Assembly: GCA_014058105.1 (NCBI GenBank)
Contig: JACGCM010000357.1
Location: 1-64,000, forward strand
Source: Kingdonia uniflora
Taxonomy: Eukaryota; Streptophyta; Magnoliopsida; Ranunculales; Circaeasteraceae
Direction of reading: 5' to 3'
Length of the DNA: 64,000 nucleotides
Shown here: piece after piece, positions 31,941 through 45,097 of the stretch
How positions within the stretch are numbered: position 1 is the first letter of the stretch
How the letters are laid out: each line of letters begins with the position of its first letter
The notes under the pieces: model-generated
What the model was told of the DNA's origin: nothing
The model's database searches: none
What the model saw: only the letters and a program-made list of their open reading frames with translations
Position numbers and translations under genes: made by a program

Positions 31941-32869
31941 GCAAGTGTTGTTTTAAAATTGAGCATACACTATTTCAACTTGACCTCATTGTATTAGAGA
32001 ACTGGTTGTCTATAATGCTAAGATGGAATTAGTCCTCTCACCTCTGGATTATTGAATAAATGTCTCATGGGGCACAAAAATGTTCAAGCTTTGTATTGTA
32101 AGAAATATGGTTATAGGGGTCCTTGCCTAACTCTTAGCTTGCATTAGCCAAAAAAATATTGGCACCAATGTTCATTCTATTTTCACCTCGCCTCCTACTT
32201 GAATGTTTTGAAGTAGAAAATAGATTTTTTTTGAGAGATTATCTTTCTTTAAATGGCTTTTATTGAAACCACCAAGAAACTATCAACGATTGATTGTAAC
32301 GGTTATTGTCCATAGATTGACATTGCAGAATACCATCAAGAAGACCTTCAAGTACCATCATAATCCCACCAAGATGATTATAATTTGAGAGAAGGTAACG
32401 TGAATACTATGAACGCGGAAGCGAGATTCGTATGAAAATCACGTTGTATTTGAGAGTTAGAGAAAACTAAGGTTTCAACTAAACAAATCAACTTACTTTA
32501 ATCAAAATCAACTGAGAAATAAATAACCTAGACCTCCCCTTTTATAGAACACAAAGGGGGTTAGAATTATGAACCCTAATAACTCACATTGGACCTCTCC
32601 AACATAGCTTAAGCTAAGCATAAAACATAAAACATCAAATAAATATAGGTCACACGGAGGTAGACGACCCTATGAGGAATGTACCACATAAAACCCTCCG
32701 TCTGAGAAGATTTTGTCTACAAAATCAAGGGGGCAATGCTCCTGAGGACTCACGCACGTATGTAGTACGCATCCCAGTTTCTTATTCATCTTCATCATGC
32801 AGAACACGTTGAACTGTTGCTATCACGCTCTCACACATGCCATCCACGACTAGGCCGACCTTTCTAGCA

Positions 32870-35013
32870 AATGCAGGACAATCACGTTTTTGGTGCCCTG
32901 GTTTGCCACATCCATAACAGTTACCTAAAACAAAGGTGCATGGTGCAGTGGCTGCTAGAATAGTTGGGGTTGCTGGTGTTGTTGATGGAACCAGAGGGCG
33001 ATACTACGCGTGTAACTCGATCGTCTGTTTGGCCAACTGTACAATTTCAGCAAGACAAAAGACAGGTTGAAGTGTTATTGCCTATTGGAGTTTCTCTGTC
33101 AGACCAGACTTGTACCTACTAACCCGCTGCTGTTTAGTCTCATGGAGGCGTGCATGCACCTCAAGGAGATAATACTGGTCAGTGTAATCATCAAGGGAAG
33201 AGAGACCCATTTTGAGGGACTGAAGTTTCCCAAATGCAACCTCGTCGTAGTTCATAGGGATAAACCTCTCCTTCATATCTCTCCGTATTTTCCACTATTC
33301 CAAAATAGGACGATAACCCGCTGTATGCCTCGCTGGTTGAACATTGTTCTACCAAGTGAGAGCAAAACCAGTAAGGTGGGATTCAATGATCATTACTTGC
33401 TTTGGGTCCCCATATTTCCTGTAGTTAAAAATACGTTCAAACTTATCCAACCACTCGATGAAGGCGTCTGCATCAGATTTTCCAGTGAACTCTGGTACTT
33501 TGAGATGAACATCATACGTCTGTTCAGAAATAGTTTTGGCCAATGCTTCAATATCATTCGTTTAACCCTTTCGACGCACCTGTGGTCACAGTTCTTTATC
33601 AGAGTCTGAGTTGTACTCATCGTCTTGCCAAGTTGGCATACGAATGCCTTGGCAAATGAGGAGGTGAACCAAGTGGACGCTTTCGGTAATGGTCACACAA
33701 TGGGGTATCAACCGGGGGGTGAGAACCACGGCTCTGGTCTCGCCCGCTGAATTGCCGCTCTCTCTCTCTAACTGGAATATAATGAGAACCTGCAGTTTTG
33801 CGTCTCTCAATCGACTAAACATTTAACACATCATCATCCTGTGGTTCCCATCCATCAACGTAGGGTGCTTGGTATTCGAAACCATATTTGGGGTTTAGCC
33901 CCAGCGCCGTTTGCCATTTAATGAAGTCGGTATGAAGTTTGTCGTGGTATGTGTCTGTTGGGGAAAGGGTTGTTGCATGTGTGCCCAACGGGGATGTCAA
34001 GGAAAGAGGTCGGTGACGGTTACTTCCAGCCGATGGAGGGGCTGTCGGTGGCGCTGTCATAATTGGTAAGCCAGTTTGGTATGTCCGATTTGTTAGAATT
34101 TCTGGTGGAACTCTCGGGTCGAAGCCGTGGTTCAATTACCCTCTCTCTTGGTAAAGAGGTGTCCTCTCTACACCGGCTGTTCTCCTCGGCGAGCATAATG
34201 GTTCATAGTAAACCGGTGTTGGTGATGTTGATCATCGGTTGGTGTTTTTTGTGAAGACTTCTCGCGGTGGATCTGTTGTCACGGGGTGGGCATGACAACC
34301 AATCCTAGTCAGAGGAGAGACGGCCAAAAGAGGTGGGTAATTGAACGTCGGAGGGGCGTGAGGGAAAGCTACACCGGTGGTTGCTTGGCGAAGAGACCAC
34401 CACTCCAGATCAATGTTACCAAACTCAGGGCCTTGGCCTGAAAAAGCTTGGTGCGGTCCAGATTTGTTACAAGTTGGATCTGATTCGAGGTTTTGGATTA
34501 TGGCCTGCTGGGTTTGATTCAGATCTGGCAAGAGAGGGTGATGGTTTGGGCTGTAAAAGCTTGGGCTGAAAAAGCTTGGGCCTGCTGCTGACTCGCCCAC
34601 ACTAAAAAAATTGCTTTTGTTAACGCAACCGGGGCAACCGCTAAAGTAGCTGTTGTCGGGGCTAAGGCCGGCAAACTTAGGTCTTGTTGAATTGTCTCTC
34701 TATGTGCATCATTAGCGTGGTGGTTGGTTGTTAATGCCGAGTTGTTAACACTGGTTTGGGTATTGATTCCCTCACTTTTGTGAACTCTGGTTTTAACGTT
34801 CAAGTTCGCGAAAGGATTATTTAGGTTGTCGCTCCTCGCGGCGACGCTTCTCTCTCTCTCGAGATCTTTGGCTACGCCCAACGGAGGTGGTTGGGGGAGC
34901 GGGAAAAAGACTCTACTACCCAAAGCCTCGATAAGCTTATCATGCTTATCATCTATCCTTGATACGTCTTGAGCTAGGGTAGGTTTTTTCATCGCGGTTT
35001 TTCCACGAGGCAT
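32870..35013 (-). pseudogene. Retrotransposon gag gene, broken
   Basis: It starts MPRGKTAMKKPTLAQD at 35013. A Gln/Pro/Ala-rich linker and broken frames lead to the capsid-like core at 33349-33543 (VPEFTGKSDADAFIEWLDKF), then 33082-33276 (DYTDQYYLLEVHARL..QQRVSRYKSGL, the conserved end of the retrotransposon gag domain). A knuckle CYGCGKPGHQKRDC (C-x2-C-x4-H-x4-C) lies at about 32875-32920. The frame is interrupted by several stops and shifts. Confidence 0.65.
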
Positions 35014-35050
35014 CTTTGCTCTTAAAACTGTCTACTCTTAGATCTAACAC

Positions 35051-35063
35051 AGCTCTGGTACCA
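35051..35063 (-). other. Primer binding site of the gag-only element
   Basis: Minus strand TGGTACCAGAGCT, one mismatch (C for T) to the tRNA-iMet type, next to the 5' LTR at 35069. Confidence 0.65.
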
Positions 35064-35401
35064 ATTGATGTGAATACTGCGAACGCGGAAGCGAGATTCG
35101 TATAAAAATCACGTTGTATTTGAAAGTTAGAGAAAACTAGGGTTTTAACTAAACAAATCAACTTACTTTAATCAAAATCAACTGAGAAATAAATAACCTA
35201 GGCTTCCCCTTTTATAGAACACAAGGGGTGTTAGAATTAGGAACCCTAATTCTAATTGAAATAAAATTCTACTTAAATTGGGAAACTGCTAATAACTCAC
35301 ATTGGACCTTTCCAATAGAGCTTAAGCTAAGCATAAAACATAAAACACCAAATAAACATAGGTCACACGGAGGTAGACGACCCTTTGAGGGATGTGCCAC
35401 A

Positions 35402-35963
35402 TCAAAAGGGATCTAGTTGCAACTTTAGCAGTCGTTGATAGGATAAGGAGATAGGTATTATTACTATTCGTACAGCCGTGCAGATGTGTCACCCTCAAAC
35501 ATAAATCGTGTTCCCTAATAACTGTATATTAAATATTAGGACTTACCTTTACAATTCACATACCTGTTGTAAATCAAACGGAAGCCCAGATGTATCATGT
35601 ATTTAAAGGGTAATATATCGGATATACCCTGGTTTTTGCATTTTTAAAATTAGTTCTATCTCATTTGCTAAAGTCCTCAAAAAGATTGCCTATGAGGATG
35701 TAAGTAAGCAGTATTGCTTTATTTGCTATCGTTTTGCAAAAAATAGTTAAATCAATTTCTTTCCGAATAGGTATAACTGATAATGCCATCAAAACATAAA
35801 ACAAGAAAAGATATAAAATAAGGAGAAGAAATCAATAGGGTTCCTCTTGTAGGTGGCTGATTTGCGTTTGTCTCAGGCAATGCGTAAGCCAATTAGTCAG
35901 TTTGTCAACAACATCTTGATCACTTCCCACATGTCAAGTCTTTCCTTAAGGTCCTCTTGAAGG
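35402..35963. other. Gene-free stretch between LTR elements
   Basis: AT-rich, no coding frame and no transposon end beyond the bordering LTRs. Confidence 0.45.
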
Positions 35964-36646
35964 TGTTAAGGTATGAACTCGAATTAAGTTCATGGAAGTT
36001 CATCGGAGTTCGTGCGACATACGAGGATCGAAGATGAATGAAAAAAATATTTTTTCTTTGTTGTGTTCGAATAGATTCAGAGTCTATTCGAACAGAAGAG
36101 GCAGAGGAAGATTAATTCGAATAGACTTTGAGTCTGTTCAAATAGAAAATAGTTTGTTCGAACGTTCGAACAGACTTTGAGTCTGTTCAAATAGAAGACA
36201 CAAAACCCATTTTGTTTGAACAAACTCTGGGTCTATTTAAATAGACTTTGTAAAGTCAGTTTTAGAAGTTTGTTCTAGAGGCGTTGGTGTGTCTCGTGAT
36301 CCGTACTTTGAGTCCATCTTTATGTAATAACATCCCAATATTTATAAGGGATACTTGTGTGTGTTTATAATATTATCTTGTGTGAGTTTAACTCTAGATA
36401 GACTAGGGTTTGAAGAGACTCCATTAAAGCTTGAGAAGTTTGGATAAGATCGTTGTGTAGCCTGTTTGATCATAGTGGATTGTTCGCGGGGAGTGGTTTT
36501 TTAATCTGTATGGGTTTTCCACTTCCCTCATCCGGGAAAATACTTGTCTCTCTTTATTGTTCTGTGTTTTGTCTATTTCTTGATTCGGCGTATTCTTTGT
36601 ATTTCTCTAGGTATAGAAGAGAGAGTAGCTATCTTGATTCTCAACA
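35964..36646 (+). repeat. LTR with TTCGAA cluster and primer site
   Basis: It begins TGTTAAGGTATGAACTCGAATTA, as does the LTR entering at 63582, and ends TTCTCAACA. A primer site TGGTGTCAGAGTGC follows at 36649-36662. Between 36065 and 36245 there are repeated TTCGAATAGA...GAGTCTATTCGAA palindromes. The element is truncated about 90 bp after the primer site, where a Gypsy fragment begins. Confidence 0.7.
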
Positions 36647-36747
36647 ATTGGTGTCAGAGTGCTTGTTACATGGCTTGTGTGGTAAAGAACGATTGTCGAT
36701 CGGGAGAAATTAACGATCACAAAGTTCAATGGTTCGATTTTTAGAGT

Positions 36748-36987
36748 GTGGAAGATGTAGATATAAGAAATATCCAAGTTCAAGTCGAGCTGCCCTTGAC
36801 GAAAGATGATGATGACTCTCTCTATCCTAAACCGCAAGCTATTCTTGATCGTCGTATTCATAAGAAAAAGGAAGAAATTTTGATTCATTGGCAAGGTTTG
36901 TCACCAGCGGAGGTGACATGGGAAGAACTAACTGCAATGAAAGAGCGGTTTCCAGGCTATAGCCTTAAGGTCAAGGCTGCTATTTAA
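36748..36987 (+). pseudogene. Gypsy integrase C-terminal chromodomain fragment
   Basis: The plus-strand frame contains ILDRRIHKKKEEILIHWQGL and PAEVTWEEL, the conserved chromodomain tail of chromovirus-type Gypsy integrases. It ends in a stop, then the purine tract AAGGGGGGAAGAA (about 36987-36999) and the start of an LTR. Only this 3' end of the polyprotein remains. Confidence 0.7.
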
Positions 36988-37004
36988 GGGGGGAAGAATT
37001 ATTA

Positions 37005-37200
37005 TGTGCTTTACTTTTCATGTTTATTGTTAGAGTTGTGCCCTATTAATTAGGAGAGAACTAGTCTTTTTGCTTTAGAAGTTGAGGGCTAATAATTAAG
37101 AGTGAATTAGTCTTTGCGATTCAGTAATAGTATCTTACTTTATTGGTAATCAGTTGTAACTCAGCACCTTTAAATAGTGAAGAAGGTGATGAATAAAGAA
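37005..37200 (+). repeat. Gypsy 3' LTR fragment
   Basis: It starts TGTGCTTTACTTTTCATG after the purine tract. About 145 bp is nearly identical to 61154-61300. The 3' border is unclear. Confidence 0.6.
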
Positions 37201-37220
37201 GAGCTTAGAATCATTTTATC

Positions 37221-40200
37221 TCAACCTTGAGTTGAATTGAGGTTAAGGTTCCTCCATAAACCTATTGTTCTCTTATTTTCCCAATTTAAACATAAGTCCG
37301 AGTACAAAGAAGATTGCCCCTCGGCGACCTTCTCTTCTGATTCCCCCAAAGGTTTGACCCTCCTCCTCTTCCCTTTCGCGGCCTCACCACTTCCAGTGGT
37401 ACCAGAGGCCGGCAGGGCCTTTAACATCTGTCTCTTCAGAAATTTTGAAGCTATTTTGCTCGTCGTAAGATTCGGCTGTGCCGAACTGCCCGACCCAGGA
37501 GTCTTAGCTCGAGCCTCCTCACCACTTATTTGCTTTATGCCTTCATCGACCCCTGCCATTGACCTGGTAGACTAAGCCTTCCTAACCTTGTCCAACTTAC
37601 TATCAACTCTCTTCTTTCTACTCAGGCCGAGTTCCTCTAAATTGAGTTCAAGTTCAGTCTCATCCTCCGCAACTTCGTCCAACATGGATTATTTCCTTTC
37701 CACTGTAGACTTCACACCGGTAATAACACATTTTACTATTAACTACAGTTGTCAACAAAACATAACGATAATTCTATATCTGCATGTCTATACTTACTTT
37801 GCTTTACAGATCTAAATTGAAGGTCCAAAGGTTCTTCATCATCTCTTTGAAGGCAATTACCCTTCACCCATATGATGTTGTTATTCCAGGTTTAACCTGC
37901 TCAATTTAGATCGAAAAACGACGCCGATTTATGCTCGCACAGAAATAGGACTCCCCACTGGCCTTAAAAATTTTCACCCCATAAAACTGCAGAACGTCCT
38001 CAGGGGTTATCCTCATTACTTTTCCTCCCTTTTCCCACCTTTCATTCAGTTGGTCACACACAGCTATTACCTCCCACATGTTCCCGTTCATTTGAATAGG
38101 ACATACCCCAATTGCATTCATAATCAATCCCCTTCACCAAATTGGTGAGGGGAAGGCTCAACCCATACTCTAATTGAGATAGGTAACACAAAAAATCCTC
38201 TGAGAGGTCACTCCGGACATCTCCATCAAAATACTCTAACGAGATCGATTCATCAATACCCCTATCTCATTTTTCTACTTCCAAATCTGCCAACAGATAT
38301 AAAATACTTTCCCCCCTCCACTACCGTACAAACCCTAAACTGCCTACCTGCAAACTCTACACATTTACTCCACTTCACTCTTACAACCGCCTTGGTTTTA
38401 CAAAATTCTCTAAAGGCATCAGAACCTGGAGGATAACACACCAACTAACCATGGAAACCTAGGAATTGTTCCAATCCTCCATCCCCTTCGTTATCAGACT
38501 CATTCGTCTGACCAGAGGTCAAAACCTCATTAACAGATGAACTACCCATCTTAAAAATAGATCCTACAGGCACACTTTCAACCTACAAAGATGCCTCTCA
38601 CGCTCGACCTACATACAAGTTAAGGTATTTATCATTCTTCCATCTATGTATGTATGTATATATATTCAACATATATCTCTGATCAATCATTCACGTATAA
38701 CATATATCTTTAACTATAGAAAATCAACATATATCGCATATATATCTACTAACCTTTAGTATCCGAATGTGAATCGGCAGTAGAGTCAAGCTTTCCCCTC
38801 ACAATGCTGCTGCATTGCCACCTACGAGATCCATAATCTTTTGCCATCTTCAACCGTTTATCGTCTTCAGATAACTCTTTATCGAATCTCTTGATTTCTC
38901 GTCTTTCTCTCTGAGTGCTCTCCAAGTTTTTTGTGATAAAACGTTTGTCCGGAGACGAAGAAGAACAATTTATTCTTTCTCTCTCATGCAGCTGGCATTT
39001 ATTGCTCCTCGTACGAACTGTCATCGATTTAAGAACTGAGGCGTCCTTTCAACTATCCATGTCAGACGCCTTGTACCTTTTCGATAAAACCATCTTTCCA
39101 TCATTACAACTCCTCTCATTTTTTAACATATTTTTTCTCCCTATTTCCATATCTTTTCCTGACCATCCCGCACTCATGATGACTCACTATACGATGTCAG
39201 AGCTCTATTTCCTTTTGCATACAAAACAAAACTAAAAGCTTCTGCATTTTTCATATTTTTGTTTCTCAGTCCTTGTTTATCATACTTATAGTGACTGACG
39301 TCATTTTCTAAATTGTACAAATGTTCAAATTTATTCAAAATGTTTGCTAAAATAGTCTTAAAGCAGATTCGCCCCTATAGAGGATCCAATTGACTTATAT
39401 TATTTCTGTTACATTCACAACATTTATATTATTCATAAGACACACACTTAACACATCATCCAATTACATTATTCATCGGTCTTCAGATCGTTGAATTCAA
39501 TTTTAACTTTAGCAATCAAACTAGCCAACTTCTCTTAATCTACCTATCCCCTCACGAACTTCGACAATCTTTATAGACAATAGTCCTTCCAAGCAACACG
39601 AATCTTTTGAGATCGAGCTGTACCATCCTAAATCTTTCCTCTATTTTTCTTCCATCCTACCCATATTTATACGTTCCTCACTAACTTTCTACTAAAAGTA
39701 CGTGATTTTTTTCTTTTATCTCATAACAGAAACCCCAAATCTTAAGATCAACTATTCAAACTTATGCCCTCACCAGTATACAAAATAGCCACTGTATTTG
39801 ACCTTACGCTACCACGGGTATTCCCCCTTTCGACCTATAACAGCTCGAGTTTACATATTTCCTACAATTTCTATTCATCACCTGTTAAACATAAATTATT
39901 TATATCAGCACTACATTGACAACACGTATTCATCTCAGTTCAAACAACATTGCAGCATTGCTTTATCACTTATCAAACAGTTATTCAACTAACATCCAAC
40001 ACATTTTAGGTCGATTCAAGAAGTTTTTCTATGCACAATTTCATGAAAATCAACTTTTATTCATATCAAAAATAGTACGTATGATTTACAGATAACAAGT
40101 TTTTACACAGGAATACAACAAAATGTTATTTGTCCAGCACCGAACTCTAGGTAATTTACAGATAACAAGTTTTCCCTATTTGTTAAAAGCTACATGTCAG

Positions 40201-40945
40201 TCAGGCACGGCAAGGTATCATGTTTTTCAATTCTTCTTACTTCAGTGATTTTTACCCTGATGCAAAGAAGACAGTGGAACCAACAAAATTTGTTCCTCAC
40301 ATGGCTCGGTTGAATCCCAGTCGAACTTCAAGCGGGAACTATGCAAGCAGTGGACTCAGTGTTGGTACCCACAAAACAAGATGAAAGGTCTTCTGAGCGC
40401 AAAAACACCATGGAAATGCATCAGCAGGATCTCCCTTCCAGTTCTCCTCCTCCACTGCCATCACCACCTCTTCTATAACCACCACCACCGAAGAGTTGGT
40501 AGAGATGAAGAGGGCTTAACCTTAGAATCTTTGGCAACACAAGAAATCAGTGTATCTACCCCGCAGATACACTTTTCCCTGCATATGAAGCTCTAACCCT
40601 GTCTTCCGCAAGGGTACAGAGACAGGCCCAACGTTCCTCACCTGTAAAGACGAAGACATGAAATCTCCACTTATAGTAAAAATCTTCCTCAGCTTCAACC
40701 GCTTCCTCTCCCGACAAGCCTTGGTACGTCAGAGGAACAGGGGATGGGATTGCCATTTCCAAGGAATGATCACCAAAGTACTTCAACTTTAACCTCTGCG
40801 CTTCAGACGCAATCCTTTCTTCAAGAGCCATACTCCAAGTTTTTACCATCTCAGAGAATGTTACGCATGCAAGAATTATTCTAAAGAATTGATCAAGATA
40901 CTCTTTATATAACCCTAACTTTATTGTGCAGGTTTCTTTTCTCAA
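37221..40945 (-). pseudogene. Antisense reading frames of a Tat-lineage Gypsy element
   Basis: Several minus-strand frames read coherently: 40556-40945 (PVPLTYQGLSGEEAVEAEED), 38749-39024 (Arg/Lys-rich), 38262-38560 and 37906-38250. The last includes EYGLSLPLTNLVK, then MNAIGVCPIQMNGNMWEV, resembling the plant 'putative gypsy type transposon' domain (PF04195-like: G-L-x-L-P-L...G-V-x-P-x-Q-x-x-x-N-x-W). 37221-37559 is Lys/Glu/Ser-rich. They run opposite to the LTR and purine tract at 41132-41723. Tat-lineage elements are known to carry antisense ORFs in this position. Stops separate the blocks, so introns or decay must be invoked. Confidence 0.5.
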
Positions 40946-41144
40946 GCGTCATCATTTATTACAGACGGGACTATTCAAACGCAACCGTCACATACATCCC
41001 CATCATCATTTAATACCCATCACTTCCCAATATCACGTAACTTCCACCTAGTCAAACGCCATTATTGCTTCGTTTTGAATTTAAAACTTTTAGCATATTC
41101 TATCTCAACCAAAGCCACTCGCGACTTCGGTTGCGAGGGGGCAA

Positions 41145-41723
41145 TTATAGGGACTTATCCCTCGATCTCACTCATAATCGAGTTCACGCAGTTCAATTTA
41201 CCTCTATCTCAGGCTCACGCAATTTTAGCACTTAACACTTCAGTCAAATATTTCAGCCAGCCCCAATAATTACTCAAGAACGTGGGTCGAGCTAGTCCTA
41301 GAAAATGTTATTCAGTCAAAGACACCTGTCTTACACGAACTCGTTAGTTATTTAGTCAACCGCCACGAACCACATTATTCAGAAAACGTGTTCTAGCATG
41401 ATGAAGAGCTGTGGAGAAGCCTATAAAAAGGAAAAGTTCCAGAAGAGACAGAGACTAGAAAAATTACTCAAACTTCTTATTTACGAGATCAAAAACATTT
41501 CTATATTCTAGAGATCACTTGTAATAAATATATCTACTTCAAACAATAAATATACTTTTACAAAAATCCTCCATACGAGGTCGTGGTTTTTTACCTGTTC
41601 AGAGGTTTTCGACGCTAAAAACACATGTCTTCAATTCTTGCTTTGTAGTAGAGTATTGTAACAAGTTCATTGGTGTGATAGCTAATTCTTAATCGTATCG
41701 AGCTACGGAATTTGGCCATTACA
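41145..41723 (+). repeat. Tat-lineage 3' LTR with purine tract
   Basis: The purine tract TTGCGAGGGGGCAA (41131-41144) precedes TTATAGGGACTTATCCCTC. The segment ends TTTGGCCATTACA. It is homologous, on the opposite strand, to the LTR at 59334-59950 (shared GGGACYTATCCCTC, AACGTGGGTCGAGCT, AGAAGAGACAG, ATCACTTGTAATAA and TTCAGAGGTTTTC). No primer site follows, so it is read as a 3' LTR. Confidence 0.65.
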
Positions 41724-42052
41724 ACTTTAATGATAACGGCCTGAGCTTCGGTCATCTATAACCAAACCCAATCATGTCGGTTTAACCATAGAATACATAG
41801 AGTTTGGCGCAGTGGTTTGGACGAATTTATGAAACCGGACCGGACCGGACCAGTTTTACCCTGAAGTCCTAGGTCCCCGGCTACCTTCTAAAACAAAAGA
41901 TCACATACATTCCCCACTGTTGGAGATGGTATCTCTTGCGCAACTCCTTGTGCCCAAAGAACTCTGAAGTTTTCTCTCTCTTTCCTCTTTCTTTCTTCTT
42001 CTCTCTGAGAAATCCCCGCTCTTTGTAGTAGAGAAGAACACCAAAGAGAGAG

Positions 42053-42196
42053 ATGGGTTCTCAAAAAATGTTACATTATAGCATTGATGATTTCAGCATG
42101 GAGGCAAAGAGGAATAGAAAGAGGCAGATCGATTTTCGGGATCAATGGTTAGAAGAAGGACGTGTTGATCATCGCTCTGAGGTCGTCTCTTAACCT
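42053..42196 (+). CDS. Short ORF or first exon of an unknown gene
   Basis: It begins MGSQKMLHYSIDDFSMEAKR and is 47 codons long, ending TAA. A CT-rich, 5'-UTR-like leader precedes it. The charged peptide (RKRQIDFRDQWLEEGR) reads like a real exon, and a splice donor may lie before the stop (GAG|GTCGTC, weak). No downstream exon was found. Family unknown. Confidence 0.3.
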
Positions 42197-42199
42197 TTC

Positions 42200-43739
42200 A
42201 CATTATTTAATTTTTCTTCTTCTTTCCTTTTGAGTAGAAACCCTAGATTTCATGATATAAAACTTCAATTAGAAATCTGTGTTTCGTTTGGGACCATGCT
42301 ACTCTTATTAAAATTGGGTTTCCTTCAATTTTTTTGTTGTTGCTATTTTCTGTCTTAGATCATTTGTTAACGACGGAGTTTCTAAATGGGAAGAAGTTTT
42401 CCAGTAGATAGAGGGGGAGAGTTGAACTCTCCTCCAATTTCGGCTCGTGGGATGGGGAAACCCCCTTTAAACATCGAAGTTCAACTTAGCACTCACGCTT
42501 ATATGATAGTCGTTGCACTTATTGAATTGGCTCCCAAAATCATAGAAAGAGTGTAGTGTAGGGGCCTAATCTCGTAGAAAAGAGATTAAACTTGTACACC
42601 ACTGAGTTTAGTAGAAGTCAAGAGGTTTTAACCGATGTATTTAACCGAAAAATAAAGGTTTTAGTAACACACTTGCGTGGAGTTCTAGAATGAGATCTTC
42701 CGCGACCTTTAGTGAGGATTTTTAAGTTGTGATTGTATAAATGGTTGAGGTTACTGTGGGGGTTCGAGTAGAGCTGAAGCCTCAAGCTTGGAAAGGAGCT
42801 AGAAAGTTTTCGAAGTTTCTCAAGAGAATTTGGGAGAAATTTTCTCAGCCTCTCTTGGTGGATCTCCTCTCCCATTTGTAGAGCATAGGAGAGTGATGTC
42901 AGTATAGAGAAGTTAAATTACAAGTGTATCCTTCTAGGTTAGCTCCCTTCCATTATCTTTTATCTGCATAGCTGTCTTCCATTATCTCCTATCTACATAA
43001 CTGTCTTCCATTGTTCTTGACTTGACTATAAAGATTGAAAACACCATTGAATTTAGACATTAAACTCTCTCTTATTGAATAATCAAATAACCCTAACCCT
43101 ATAACTAAAATAGCCCAAAATAACAGTGAAGAACAATGACTAACCAAGGTGGCTTTTATATGATTAGTAAGCCTTAACCCTAATCCTACTAATATTAGGT
43201 TTAAATTAAGGAGACCTTCTCCAACAGTTTTCCCACTAACCTATTACACTAATAACTAGAGAGAAAAAGAGCCTATATGGGTAGTTGTTGGGTTTGTACA
43301 AACTACAAAGTACATTTAACGAGTAAATGAGGTATACTGTTCGGTTCGGTTTTAATCGGTCATCTAAAACTGGAAACCGAAACCGAACCACATCTATTGA
43401 TTTTCATTATTTTCAAACTGAAACCGAACCAGCTCTATAAAGAACCGGCATAAACCGTCGGTTTTGGTTCGGTTCGGTTTTTAGTTTCACAGTTTTTCAT
43501 GTACAACCCTAGAGGGAGGTCAAGGGTAATTGCATAGTTCTAGTAGTGTAGCTTGGAGCGAGTGAGAAAATGCTTGCCCTTCTTAGCTTGGTTCGAGTTA
43601 GTTTAATGGAGGTGCGGAAACATATTAAGGTAGAGGGGAAATTTTTTGGTTTCTCAGAAAAAACCGGTGTGGATAGATAAAGTTGGTAGGGAGATTCAAC
43701 AAAAAAAAATTCTTTCATTTTCACAGGCCGAATGGTGTT
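42200..43739. other. Gene-free stretch with a GGTTCGGTT-rich inverted repeat
   Basis: No gene is supported. At 43335-43490 the motifs TTCGGTTCGGTTTT and GAAACCGAAACCGAAC recur on both strands and could fold back. The stretch 42560-43240 has LTR-like features (CCTTTTATATG, AACCCTAA blocks) but no clear ends. Confidence 0.35.
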
Positions 43740-45097
43740 ACAAAGAAGTTTTGCGGTTGGCAGGAAGGGATGAAGTTCTCAATGAGTCGTGCAACTAATT
43801 TGAGGGTGGAGGCGGAGTGTCTCTACTAGTTTTATTCAACCGAAGATGGAAGTGTATTAAGCTTTCGGTGGTGTTCAAGTTTCGTAAATCTCGCTTTATT
43901 CTCATTCTGTTTGTAGAAGATGGCAGAGGATGGAGTGCGTTTGCGTTGGCCCTCAAACATCTGCTAGGTGGTAATAAAGAGTTCACGGAGTTTCGAAGTA
44001 GGGTTTGCTGCGACAGAGAGTATTCTATTGTGCGTATGCTCGAAGTAGACATAAAATTTGTTTCAGTGGTGGGGTTTATTAGTAAGGGTCAAAAGCGTTA
44101 TAAGATTGTGGAACGTAGCCCAATGTTGCATTTCGAGGTCATGGTTTCGGCATTGGTGGGATTTTGGCTGGCTGATATGGCAAAGTTGGTGATCCTCAGG
44201 CTGCACGGATTTTAAGAGAAAGTTTAATTGGAGCACAATTTTTTGTGTGGTGTTGTCTAACGAGAGAGGGAAATATATAAGTCTAAAGTTTTTTCGTGCC
44301 TCAAACAACATAAACACTTTACTATTTCCCGATGGCTTTGAAATGACGGGGTTGAAGTTATTGGAGGAGGCTCTCCACAACACAATCTCTGGTTGTAAAG
44401 GGGTTATGAATTCTAAAGGCAAATCCCATCTTTCTAGTGGGTTTGGATATCCTGACCGAGACTCAATGGTCTTTTCGGGTGAAGTGAATATGAGAGTACC
44501 AAGTGCCTTACCGTCACCGTGGAGAAATGTTAGAGAACTTGGTCCTCTATGCCTCAAAATTAGTAACTCATTTTCTTATTGTCAATTTATGTTATGTGTA
44601 TAAAGGATCGGGAGTTCATTGATCATCTTTTTCCTTCTTTGCCCATTCGTTGAGAGTGTAATTTAGATTGAATTATTTACTGGGTTTGGCATTCCGTGGC
44701 TGCATTTTAGGAGTTAAGGAGCTCTTAACAAATTGGAAGACTCTGAACCTTGATGGTTGTGGTATGGTGTTGTGGTGCTTCTTCCTTTTGCGGTGATGTG
44801 AGCGATTTGGCTTGAACGTAATGCAAGGAAGTTTGAAGGGAAGGAGAAGTCAAAATCCTTAGTGCTGGTGTCTATTAAAGCTTTAATCTTGTGGTGGAGC
44901 AAAGTCGCCTCGGATATGTCGGGGACATATTTTGAGTCGGTTATGATTAAATGGAGGGAGACTATCACGGGTTACACTAGATGGATCTTAGTCTAGCTTT
45001 ATATATTTTTCTTCTCCTATATAGGCGGTTTTTTATCCCTTCTTGTTCTTTTTTTGGGGTGTTGTGTGCGTTCTTTCATCAATAAAATTTTATAATT

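Larger units (their letters stand above)
32399..35401 (-). mobile_element. Gag-only LTR retrotransposon (TR-GAG type)
   Basis: The minus-strand element has LTRs at 35069-35401 (5', 333 bp) and 32399-32688 (3', 290 bp, lacking a 43-bp block near 35240-35290). The LTRs begin TGTGGCAC/TGTGGTAC and end TATTCACA/G. A primer site lies at 35051-35063. Inside there is only gag and a CCHC knuckle, with no protease, RT, RNase H or integrase. No clear target duplication was found (flanks GGTAA and TCAAA). Confidence 0.75.
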
